A DNA stretch of 9,798 nt from Hyphomicrobiaceae bacterium (GTDB lineage Bacteria > Pseudomonadota > Alphaproteobacteria > Rhizobiales > HXMU1428-3): the NCBI GenBank assembly GCA_028285025.1, contig JANQQH010000094.1, positions 1 to 9,798 of the forward strand. The letters run 5' to 3'. The translations under genes were made by a program, and so were the position numbers. This document shows positions 1-6,400 of the stretch, piece after piece. The notes below the pieces were generated by a model. That model saw only the letters and a list, made by a program, of their open reading frames with translations, searched no databases and was not told the origin of the DNA. Every line of letters starts with the position of its first letter. Position 1 is the first letter of the stretch.

Positions 1-128
1 GCGCGGTTGCTGGTGGGCATCCAAAGCGCCACTAAAGATTCTCCGTAGCTACGCGGCTACCGCCCTTGACAAGCTGTTCTAAAATGCAAAAATCTCACCA
101 TGGAAATTAAGGCACAAAGCAAGCCTGT

Positions 129-137
129 GGAGAAGAG
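129..137 (+). promoter_or_regulatory. Shine-Dalgarno deciding the acyl-CoA synthetase start
   Basis: GGAGAAGAG sits 7 bases before the ATG at 145, inside the longer reading frame that begins at 100. A strong ribosome site here argues that translation starts at 145. Confidence 0.6.
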
Positions 138-144
138 TGATATA

Positions 145-1773
145 ATGACGCAGAATATCTTCAATCAGAATTTGGATAAAAATCCGGCTAATTATCAACA
201 GCTTACACCATTGTCGTTTTTCAAACGCACGGCGGCTGTTTATCCAGATCACATCGCCATCATCCACCAAAATATGAGGGTGAGCTACAAAACCTATTAT
301 GAGCGTTGCATTAAATTGGCCAGCAAGCTCAACAATCTGGGCTTAGGGCCAGGCGATACAGTATCCGTCATGCTGTCTAATACCCCGGCAATGCTAGAGG
401 TACATATGGCCGTGCCCATGTCTGGCGCGGTGCTGCACACCATGAACACCAGATTGGATGCCGACACCATCGCCTTTCAAATGGACCATGGCGAGACCAA
501 ACTTTTGATCACTGATTTGGAATTTTCTGACACCATCAAGGCAGCCCTAGAAAAATGCAATGTCACCCCGATGGTGGTTGATTATGTCGACCCCGAATTT
601 GAACTGGACGGTGAGCGCCTAAGTGACATTGAATATGAAGACTTTATCAAAGACGGCGACCCGGATTTTGATTGGCAATTCCCAGAAGATGAGTGGAACG
701 CCATTTCTCTCAACTATACCTCGGGCACAACAGGCAACCCCAAAGGCGTGGTTTATCACCACCGCGGTGCGGCGATTATGTGCTACACAAATAACCTGAC
801 AGCAGGCCTTGGCACTCATCCGGTGTATTTGTGGACGCTGCCATTGTTCCACTGCAACGGTTGGTGCTTTCCCTGGACAATTGCGGCAGCTGCTGGCACT
901 CATGTGTGCTTGCGTTGGGTACGCCCCAAGCCAATTTTCGAAGCGATTGCCAAAGAAAAAGTAACCCACCTTTGCGGCGCACCAATTGTTATGGCCACGC
1001 TCCTAAACGCAGCCGATGATGAAAAAACAACCTTTGACCACCAGGTTGCCTTCATCGCCTCTGCCGCCCCACCGCCAGAAGCTGTGCTCAAAGCTATGAC
1101 AGAAGCCGGTTTTAAAGTGGTCCACGTTTACGGCCTGACCGAAGTGTTCGGTCCCGGCGTGGTCAATTCGTGGAAAAGTGAGTGGGACGACTTACCAGCA
1201 GATGAGCGTACCAAAAAACAAGCCCGCCAAGGCGTACGCTATCCCGGGCTGGAAGGCTTAACAGTGATGGAGCCAGAAACCATGACCCAAGTGCCCAATG
1301 ATGGGGAAGCCATGGGCGAGGTGATGTTCCGCGGCAATTGCGTGATGAAGGGCTATTTGAAAAACCCAGAGGCAACCGATAAAGCCTTTGCTGGCGGTTG
1401 GTTCCATTCAGGTGATTTGGGCGTGTTGCATGAAGATGGCTACATCCAGCTAAAAGACCGCTCAAAAGATATCATCATCTCAGGAGGCGAAAACATCTCC
1501 TCAATCGAGGTAGAAAACACACTGTTTAAACATGAAAGCGTGGGCGCGGCCGCCGTTGTTGGCATGCCGCATGAAAAATGGGGCGAGACCCCATGCGCCT
1601 TTATTGAACTGCGCGATGGAGCGCAAGCAACCCAGGAAGAATTAATCGAATTCTGCCGAGAAAATATGGCTCGTTATAAATGCCCAACACGCATTGTGTT
1701 TGGGCAGTTGCCAAAAACCTCAACCGGCAAAATCCAAAAATTTAAATTGAGAGAACAGGTGAGTGATAATTAG
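145..1773 (+). CDS. AMP-forming acyl-CoA synthetase (short/medium-chain fatty acid-CoA ligase type)
   Basis: This enzyme activates a carboxylic acid to its acyl-CoA through an acyl-adenylate (ANL superfamily). Counting from the ATG at 145 (542 aa), the motifs are complete and in order: the phosphate-binding loop YTSGTTGNPKG from residue 191, YGLTE at 329-333, the HSGD aspartate at 424, the hinge DRSKD with D438/R439 followed by SGGENIS, and the catalytic lysine K529 in PKTSTGKIQK. The N-terminus (NPANYQQLTPLSFFKRTAAVYP) matches the bacterial group resembling plant acyl-activating enzymes, of usual length about 540. An in-frame ATG at 100 would add 15 residues. I prefer 145 because GGAGAAGAG lies 7 bases before it and nothing comparable precedes 100. 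It is transcribed toward the phasin but separated by a probable terminator. A role in feeding PHA or beta-oxidation is inferred from location; the substrate cannot be read from sequence. DmdB-like methylmercaptopropionate ligases are a related alternative. Confidence 0.93.
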   Translation: MTQNIFNQNLDKNPANYQQLTPLSFFKRTAAVYPDHIAIIHQNMRVSYKTYYERCIKLASKLNNLGLGPGDTVSVMLSNTPAMLEVHMAVPMSGAVLHTMNTRLDADTIAFQMDHGETKLLITDLEFSDTIKAALEKCNVTPMVVDYVDPEFELDGERLSDIEYEDFIKDGDPDFDWQFPEDEWNAISLNYTSGTTGNPKGVVYHHRGAAIMCYTNNLTAGLGTHPVYLWTLPLFHCNGWCFPWTIAAAAGTHVCLRWVRPKPIFEAIAKEKVTHLCGAPIVMATLLNAADDEKTTFDHQVAFIASAAPPPEAVLKAMTEAGFKVVHVYGLTEVFGPGVVNSWKSEWDDLPADERTKKQARQGVRYPGLEGLTVMEPETMTQVPNDGEAMGEVMFRGNCVMKGYLKNPEATDKAFAGGWFHSGDLGVLHEDGYIQLKDRSKDIIISGGENISSIEVENTLFKHESVGAAAVVGMPHEKWGETPCAFIELRDGAQATQEELIEFCRENMARYKCPTRIVFGQLPKTSTGKIQKFKLREQVSDN

Positions 1774-1777
1774 ACCT

Positions 1778-1830
1778 TTCATTTGAAATAACAAATGAAT
1801 GGCAGGGGCTAATTGTCATTCCATTTTTTT
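1778..1830 (+). terminator. Probable rho-independent terminator after the acyl-CoA synthetase
   Basis: Two overlapping hairpins follow the stop codon. The first is a perfect 8-bp stem, TTCATTTG (1778-1785) with CAAATGAA (1792-1799), with no T-run directly after it. The second pairs AATGGCA (1798-1804) with TGTCATT (1814-1820) using one G-U pair, and is followed by CCA and seven Ts (1824-1830). The second has the layout of an intrinsic terminator. Its stem is not GC-rich, so termination may be partial. Confidence 0.5.
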
Positions 1831-1837
1831 AAATTTT

Positions 1838-1846
1838 TGCTATACT
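1838..1846 (+). promoter_or_regulatory. Candidate extended -10 promoter for the phasin transcript
   Basis: TGCTATACT is an extended -10 element (TG, one base, then TATACT). No good -35 lies at 16-18 bases; TTGTCA at 1813-1818 is 22 bases away. If used, transcription would begin near 1853 and give a leader of about 280 bases before the phasin. This is inferred from consensus only. Confidence 0.3.
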
Positions 1847-2134
1847 AAATAAACAGGACCTAATAATTTAATTGAATAAAACGAATGTCTCGCAAACAAT
1901 TAAGAAAGACAAACCTGGTAATTAAAAACATATAGCCATGAAAGCTGACAGCGCCATTCTTAATTTATTTTGACAATAATGACGAAATAAGAATGAAGAG
2001 GTAGGGAGAAACCAAACGGGCGAAATCATCAAAACTCATCGTATTTAAAGAGCATTAAAAGTACATTAGATGTTTTTAACCAACGCCAAGCACCTTTGGT
2101 TTTAAAAAAACGCGCCAAGCTTTCATGATAATAA
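1847..2134 (+). other. AT-rich leader/spacer before the phasin gene
   Basis: No convincing gene lies in this stretch. Short reading frames starting at 1883 (16 codons) and 1938 (11 codons) lack ribosome sites. It contains the inverted repeat CATTCTTA (1955-1962) / TAAGAATG (1988-1995) and a hairpin, CTTTCAT (2120-2126) / ATGAAAG (2135-2141), whose right arm holds the first phasin ATG. It may be an untranslated leader, an operator region or the site of a small RNA; the sequence alone does not decide. Confidence 0.4.
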
Positions 2135-2533
2135 ATGAAAGACGATCCTATGACACATGATAACAAGTCTGATTTTGGGAATCTTTCCCAAACACAGATC
2201 ACAGCGCGCGAATATGCCAAGCAAAACATCGAGCAAGTCAAGGACACGCAAGAAAAGTTCTTGGAAGCAATAACCCAAGCACAAAAAACATTTTTACAAT
2301 CTTCAGGCATGGCCAATCAAGATGAGACAGAAGAACTCAACAATAAAACACTTAATATCATTAAGGCCAATATTGAATCAGGTTTTGAACTGGCAACTAA
2401 GTTGGTCGACGCAACTGATGTATCTGAAGCTGTTGAGCTGCAAAGCGAATATGTGCGCAAACAGCTAGAGACCTATACAGAACAAGCTCAAGAAATCTCC
2501 GACATGATCATTAACAATCAAGAAAAGAAATAA
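2135..2533 (+). CDS. phaP: Phasin (PHA granule-coating protein, phasin_2 type)
   Basis: Phasins are small amphipathic helical proteins that coat polyhydroxyalkanoate granules and limit their coalescence. The 132-residue product is almost wholly predicted helix, has no cysteine and no signal peptide. It carries the phasin core: ANIESGFELATKLV (78-91) followed by ELQSEYVRKQLETYTEQAQE (101-120), matching the family pattern in which an LQSE(Y/F)VRKQ stretch leads into an EQA..I segment. It is at the short end for the family. Neither candidate start has a clear ribosome site. ATG 2135 lies within a perfect 7-bp hairpin arm, and ATG 2150 (127 aa) has only AAAGA upstream, so either is possible. The gene converges on phaZ with 33 bases between stop codons and lies in a PHA cluster, which supports the call. 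Confidence 0.88.
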   Translation: MKDDPMTHDNKSDFGNLSQTQITAREYAKQNIEQVKDTQEKFLEAITQAQKTFLQSSGMANQDETEELNNKTLNIIKANIESGFELATKLVDATDVSEAVELQSEYVRKQLETYTEQAQEISDMIINNQEKK

Positions 2534-2564
2534 AGGCTCTAAATTCTAAACTGGCTGTAATACC

Positions 2565-2587
2565 ACTTACTTCTTTTTGTAAGTTTT
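2565..2587 (+). terminator. Weak terminator-like hairpin between phasin and phaZ
   Basis: ACTTAC (2565-2570) pairs perfectly with GTAAGT (2579-2584) and is followed by three more Ts (2585-2587). It overlaps the last codons of phaZ on the other strand. The stem is short and AT-rich, so this is only a plausible stop for phasin transcripts. Confidence 0.27.
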
Positions 2588-3862
2588 GAGCGTTTCCAGG
2601 CTGGCACGTTTTGATCGTGTCTTTTTACCGTACGCTTCATGGTTTTCAATAAACTTAAAAATTTCAGGAAAAACCGACTTTCTAAACCGCCCGCCATTAA
2701 AGATGCCATAATGGCCAACGCCAGCTTGTTCATAATGCACTTTTTTCGAAGCAGGCAATTTGTCACAAAGATCGTGCGCAGCCCGACATTGGCCAACCCC
2801 GGTGATATCATCTAGCTCACCTTCCACAGTCATTAACGGCACACGCGTGATTTTGCCCGGATCAATCAGCTTGCCCTTATAGGTCATTTTGCCTTTGGGC
2901 AATAATTTGTCTTTGAAAACCCGTTCAACAGTTTCAAGATAAAATTCGGCAGTTAAATCCATGACAGCCAGATATTCATCATAAAATGATTTGTGCTTTT
3001 CCGCCGACTCGTCATCACCGCGCACCAAGTCGATAAAGTGTTTATGGTGAGATTCTGCATGGGTATCAAAATTCATCGACATAAAACTAGAAAGCTGCAA
3101 GAACCCAGGATAAACCCGCCGCCCCGCACCTGGATAGGTCCAAGGCACTGTAGCTAACACTTTGCTCTCAAACCAATCTAAGTTTTTATCTTCTGCTAGT
3201 TTATTAACTGCGGTTGGATTAACGCGCGTATCAATCGGGCCGCCCATTAACGTCATACTAAAGGGAACATGAGGAGACTTTTCAGCTTCCATATGAGAGA
3301 CAGCGGCTAATAAAGGCACTGAAGGTTGGCACACAGCCACTGGATGCACATTGCCTTCAAACAGAGAAAATATATCAATCAAATAGCTGATATAATCATC
3401 AAGATGAAACGAGCCCATATAAGTCGGCACCATGCGCGCATCAATCCAGTCGGTTATATAAACCTCAGCATGAGGCAAAAACCGCTCAACCGTTCCACGT
3501 AATAAAGTGGCATAATGGCCAGACATAGGCGCAATCAGCAAAACCCTTGGCGAATTTTTGCGCGTTTCGATAGAAACGCTGCGCTCAAAATGCAAAACCC
3601 GGCAAAAGGGGCCGCGCCAAACTTTGCGCAATTTCACAGCTACAGTTTTGCCATCCACCACAGTTTTATCAAGTTCAAATTCAGGCTTGCCATATTGGCG
3701 TGTTGCCCGCTCAAAAACTTCAAACATGGCAGACATACTGCGCCCAACCGGAGTTTGAGAAACAGGATTTAAAGGGTGATGAAAGACATACCGGCCAGTC
3801 TTGGCTGCCATCCTAGCAGGATGCAGCATGGCGCGGTTAAATTCAAACCAGTGATAAAGCAT
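2567..3862 (-). CDS. phaZ: Intracellular poly(3-hydroxybutyrate) depolymerase PhaZ
   Basis: PhaZ is the cytoplasmic, granule-associated alpha/beta hydrolase that mobilises stored PHB. The 431-aa product begins MLYHWFEFNRAMLHPAR, typical of the family, and has no signal peptide. The thiol nucleophile is C178 in VAVCQPSVP, the acid is in the GELDDITG segment (D351/D352), and the histidine is H384 in GVGHYGIFNG; these match the Cys-Asp-His triad known for Cupriavidus PhaZ1. The length is normal and the C-terminal tail is lysine-rich. The start at 3862 is supported by AGAGGGG, 6 bases upstream on the minus strand. It is divergent from phaC and convergent with the phasin, an arrangement that places synthesis, coating and breakdown of the granule together. 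The leader upstream holds structured elements that may control expression (see the separate entries). Confidence 0.96.
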   Translation of the reverse strand: MLYHWFEFNRAMLHPARMAAKTGRYVFHHPLNPVSQTPVGRSMSAMFEVFERATRQYGKPEFELDKTVVDGKTVAVKLRKVWRGPFCRVLHFERSVSIETRKNSPRVLLIAPMSGHYATLLRGTVERFLPHAEVYITDWIDARMVPTYMGSFHLDDYISYLIDIFSLFEGNVHPVAVCQPSVPLLAAVSHMEAEKSPHVPFSMTLMGGPIDTRVNPTAVNKLAEDKNLDWFESKVLATVPWTYPGAGRRVYPGFLQLSSFMSMNFDTHAESHHKHFIDLVRGDDESAEKHKSFYDEYLAVMDLTAEFYLETVERVFKDKLLPKGKMTYKGKLIDPGKITRVPLMTVEGELDDITGVGQCRAAHDLCDKLPASKKVHYEQAGVGHYGIFNGGRFRKSVFPEIFKFIENHEAYGKKTRSKRASLETLKTYKKK

Positions 3863-3930
3863 GATTTTCCCCTCTATGTTGCTAAACGCTTAGCGACAAA
3901 ATCAAATGCCTCCTCCAAAAACTGATATTA

Positions 3931-3961
3931 AAAAGTCCCTAAACCCCAAATTAGGGAACTT
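3931..3961 (-). terminator. Terminator-like hairpin within the phaZ leader
   Basis: On the minus strand AAGTTCCCTAA pairs with TTAGGGACTT (one bulged base), 8-base loop, and runs into five Ts. In plus coordinates the arms are 3933-3942 and 3951-3961. It would act on minus-strand transcripts about 70 bases before the phaZ start. That makes it either a terminator for antisense read-through or an attenuator in the phaZ leader. A repressor-binding palindrome is an alternative reading. Confidence 0.45.
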
Positions 3962-4026
3962 CCCAGTCACATCTAAAATAAAGTCACATTTATAAAACGA
4001 ATCAATAAAATTATTTTTATCAGTTA

Positions 4027-4056
4027 TTTATACAAATATAAATCGGCAAGCACCAA
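4027..4056 (-). promoter_or_regulatory. Candidate phaZ promoter
   Basis: On the minus strand a -35-like TTGGTG (plus 4051-4056) and a -10-like TATAAA (plus 4027-4032) are separated by 18 bases. The start site would be near 4020, leaving a leader of about 155 bases that contains the hairpin at 3931-3961. In DNA this AT-rich, chance matches are common. Confidence 0.28.
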
Positions 4057-4169
4057 TAGCACTTTGTAATGATTAAAAATGAAAACACAAGTCGTTCAAT
4101 AAAAAAATTTAAAAATACCGATAAGAAATTGAAAATATTGTTAAAATTAAAAATCATAAAATTTGAAAG

Positions 4170-4231
4170 AAAATGGCTATTTTCAAAGGTTGTATCTTCA
4201 GAACCACCCCAATAGGGGCCATTTTATAGCC
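4170..4231. repeat. Overlapping inverted repeats with alternative pairing
   Basis: AAAATGGC (4170-4177) is an exact inverted match to GCCATTTT (4218-4225). The overlapping GGCTAT (4175-4180) is an exact inverted match to ATAGCC (4226-4231). Inside lies a tight CCCC-AATA-GGGG hairpin (4207-4218). The two outer stems share bases, so they cannot form together. This GC-containing island stands out from the surrounding AT-rich DNA. Confidence 0.5.
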
Positions 4232-4305
4232 TAAGACCTTATTTTTTGGCAGTTTCATAGGCCAAGGTGCCCTTTTCTAAGTGAGAAAAATAACTTACAC
4301 TAAAT

Positions 4306-4334
4306 TTGTACCAAAGGTCTAAAAAAAATTTAAT
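4306..4334 (+). promoter_or_regulatory. Candidate phaC promoter
   Basis: TTGTAC (4306-4311) and TTTAAT (4329-4334, five of six consensus -10 bases) are 17 bases apart. The start would be near 4341, giving a leader of about 140 bases. The -35 match is weak. Confidence 0.3.
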
Positions 4335-4449
4335 ACAAAACCAATAGCTTAGATACAAAAGTTTACCACTTGTTAAGACGATTCAATTTTAAAAAGAAAA
4401 GGAATAATCATCGGTAAAAATTGATCTCAAGCAAGATAAAATCAAGTAA

Positions 4450-4473
4450 TGCATGCTTTAACATGCAAGGAAA
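4450..4473 (+). promoter_or_regulatory. Inverted repeat abutting the phaC ribosome-binding site
   Basis: TGCATG (4450-4455) and CATGCA (4462-4467) form a perfect 6-bp inverted repeat that runs directly into the Shine-Dalgarno AAGGAAA (4467-4473), which precedes the ATG at 4479. Folding would partly cover the ribosome site. It also resembles the TGC-rich palindromes I recall as PhaR operators in Paracoccus, but that link is not shown here. Confidence 0.4.
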
Positions 4474-4478
4474 CCGTC

Positions 4479-6302
4479 ATGGCTGCAAAGAAGAAGGACG
4501 CTTCTCTATTTCCTGATCCATCAGCTTTTATAACTGATGATCCAGCTAAAAAGTTTGCGCGCGTTATGGACTATAGCCACCGCATGGTGACAGACTTTTG
4601 GGCCCGGCAAACTAAGCAAATGACGGGTATGGACTTCCAGTTTTTTGACCCCTATGCCGCAGGCCGCGCTTTTATGGAATTGGGCGCACAAATGATGGCC
4701 AACCCTTCCAAATATGAATCCATGATGTCTGAAGCGGTGATGCAACATTATTCGCTCATGCAAACCATGCTGGAACGTATGGCCGGCAAACAGGTCAGTC
4801 CGGTAATTATGCCCGAACCTGGTGACAGGCGCTTTAAAGATGACAGCTGGTCCCAAAACCTTATGGCTGACTTCATCAAGCAATCCTATCTCATAACCTC
4901 AAAGTTCATGAACAATATGGTGCATGACTTAAATGGCATTGATAAAGAAAGCCATGCCAAGGTTAAATTCTACACCCGTCAATACATAAATGCTCTATCG
5001 CCAAGCAACTTTGCCACCACCAACCCTTTGGTTCTAAAAAAAGTGCAAGAGACAGGGGGTGAGAATTTATTATGCGGCATGGAAAACTTATTGCGAGATC
5101 TAGAGCGCGGGCAAGGCAAACTAAAAATCAGCTTAACAGATGAAAGCGCTTTTGAGGTTGGTAAAAATGTTGCGACAACCAAAGGCAAGGTCATTTATCA
5201 AAATGATTTAATGCAACTGATCCAATATGCGCCCACCACCAAAAAAGTACATCGCCGCCCGATCTTGTTTGTCCCCCCTTGGATCAACAAATATTATGTG
5301 CTCGACCTACAAGAAAAGAACAGCCTGATCAAATGGACGGTGGACCAAGGCTTTACTGTCTTTGTTGTTTCCTGGGTCAACCCGCGCAAAGATTTGGCCA
5401 ATAAAAGTTTTGAAAATTACATGATGGAGGGTCCTTTAGCAGCCATTGATGCCATCAACGAAGCCACAGGGGAAAAAGAGGTAAACCTGTTGGGCTTTTG
5501 CATTGGCGGCATCTTAAGCGTTGCCACACTGGCCTATATGGCAGCCAAAAAAGATAAACGCGTAAAAGCAGCCACCTTTTTAACCACCATGATCGACCTG
5601 ACAGATATTGGCGAGAGTTCTGTCTTCATTGATGACGCCCTTTTAAAATCAATGGAAAAATACATGGCCAAAAAGGGCTATTTGGAAGGCCACCACATGG
5701 CCAACATGTTTTCCATGCTCAGAGAGAACGACCTGATCTGGTCCTTTGTCGTCAATAATTATTTGCTCGGCAACGAGCCGTTACCCTTCGACTTGCTTTA
5801 TTGGAATTCTGATGCCACCCGCCTGCCAGCCTCAATGCTGATTTATTACTTGCGAAATTTTTACAAAAAAAATGGCTTGATGAAAAAGAATGTTTTAGAG
5901 CTGAATGGCGTGCCAATTGACATTGAGAAGATTAAAACGTCCAGCTACTTTTTGTCCACCAAAGAAGACCACATCGCCCCTTGGCGATCGTGCTATCCAG
6001 CAGTGAAAAAATTCAAAGGCCCCATACGTTTCGTTCTGGGCGGTTCTGGCCATATTGGCGGCGTGGTAAATCCACCAAAGGCGAAAAAATATGGTTACTG
6101 GACCAATCAAAAGAAATACGACACACCAGAAGAATGGTTTGAAACTGCAAAACACAAAGACGGTTCGTGGTGGGAAGATTGGGGCAAATGGCTCAAACGC
6201 CGCGGTGGCGGCCAAGTTCCTGCCCGTATCCCGGGCAAGGGTCCCCTGAAAGCCATCGAAAACGCTCCAGGCAGCTACGTAAAAATACGTATTAGCGACT
6301 AA
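4479..6302 (+). CDS. phaC: Class I poly(R)-hydroxyalkanoic acid synthase PhaC
   Basis: PhaC polymerises (R)-3-hydroxyacyl-CoA into PHA at the granule surface with release of CoA. From the ATG at 4479 the product is 607 aa, slightly long for a class I synthase (about 560-600). After a methionine-rich N-terminal region comes the PhaC_N domain and an alpha/beta hydrolase core. The lipase-like box is GFCIGG with the nucleophile C341, the acid is D497 in TKEDHIAPW, and the histidine is H525 in GGSGHIGG, as in the known Cys-Asp-His triad. No PhaE or PhaR synthase subunit lies beside it, consistent with class I. An in-frame ATG at 4449 would add ten residues. I choose 4479 because AAGGAAA ends 5 bases before it, while 4449 has no ribosome site. 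It is divergent from phaZ and convergent with the next gene. PhaA and PhaB are not in this window. Confidence 0.97.
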   Translation: MAAKKKDASLFPDPSAFITDDPAKKFARVMDYSHRMVTDFWARQTKQMTGMDFQFFDPYAAGRAFMELGAQMMANPSKYESMMSEAVMQHYSLMQTMLERMAGKQVSPVIMPEPGDRRFKDDSWSQNLMADFIKQSYLITSKFMNNMVHDLNGIDKESHAKVKFYTRQYINALSPSNFATTNPLVLKKVQETGGENLLCGMENLLRDLERGQGKLKISLTDESAFEVGKNVATTKGKVIYQNDLMQLIQYAPTTKKVHRRPILFVPPWINKYYVLDLQEKNSLIKWTVDQGFTVFVVSWVNPRKDLANKSFENYMMEGPLAAIDAINEATGEKEVNLLGFCIGGILSVATLAYMAAKKDKRVKAATFLTTMIDLTDIGESSVFIDDALLKSMEKYMAKKGYLEGHHMANMFSMLRENDLIWSFVVNNYLLGNEPLPFDLLYWNSDATRLPASMLIYYLRNFYKKNGLMKKNVLELNGVPIDIEKIKTSSYFLSTKEDHIAPWRSCYPAVKKFKGPIRFVLGGSGHIGGVVNPPKAKKYGYWTNQKKYDTPEEWFETAKHKDGSWWEDWGKWLKRRGGGQVPARIPGKGPLKAIENAPGSYVKIRISD

Positions 6303-6315
6303 TAGCGCCTGCAAT

Positions 6316-6341
6316 GTGCCTTACCATGAAAGTTAAGGCAC
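6316..6341. terminator. Perfect hairpin after phaC
   Basis: GTGCCTTA (6316-6323) and TAAGGCAC (6334-6341) form a perfect 8-bp stem with a 10-base loop, 13 bases after the phaC stop. There is no T-run on either strand, so it may protect the mRNA 3' end or aid termination rather than be a canonical intrinsic terminator. Confidence 0.4.
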
Positions 6342-6355
6342 GCCGCAAACGCCAT

Positions 6356-6386
6356 AAAAGAAAACAGGAGCTACAATGAGCCCCTG
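6356..6386 (-). terminator. Rho-independent terminator of the secreted PG-binding/CARDB-like gene
   Basis: On the minus strand CAGGGGCT pairs with AGCTCCTG (8 bp including one G-U pair, 6-base loop), and TTTTCTTTT follows directly. In plus coordinates the arms are 6379-6386 and 6365-6372, with the A-run at 6356-6364. It lies 14 bases after the minus-strand stop, in the right place and orientation. Confidence 0.75.
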
Positions 6387-6400
6387 CTATAACAATGAGC

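Larger units (their letters stand above)
3863..4478. other. Long AT-rich divergent regulatory region between phaZ and phaC
   Basis: About 600 bases with no supportable gene, much more AT-rich than the flanking genes, with long A and T runs especially from 4000 to 4170. It must contain the promoters of phaZ (-) and phaC (+). It holds at least five inverted repeats: 3881-3894, 3933-3961, 4170-4225 with the alternative 4175-4231, TTGGC/GCCAA around 4247-4266, and 4450-4467. It may also encode a small RNA, but no clear promoter plus terminator unit could be assigned. Confidence 0.6.

Noticed and set aside
1..82. Possible 3' end of an upstream plus-strand gene
   Set aside because: All three plus frames are open from the left edge (stops at 33-35, 46-48 and 80-82), and none of the short peptides is recognisable, so no frame can be chosen. 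A 10-bp palindrome CGTAGCTACG (44-53) is present but has no T-run.
66..93. TTGACA at 66-71 as a promoter for the acyl-CoA synthetase
   Set aside because: The -35 match is perfect, but the best -10-like sequence (TAAAAT at 80-85) is only 8 bases away, and nothing convincing lies at 16-18 bases.
619..1465. Several open frames inside the acyl-CoA synthetase, mostly on the minus strand
   Set aside because: They lie wholly within a gene with complete family motifs, and their translations show no recognisable domain.
2029..2316. Minus-strand frame of 95 codons overlapping the phasin leader
   Set aside because: It overlaps the phasin coding sequence, has no family resemblance and no ribosome site of note.
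5895..6314. Minus-strand frame of 139 codons opposite the phaC 3' end
   Set aside because: It is antisense to conserved catalytic-region codons of phaC; its composition is that of a shadow frame.
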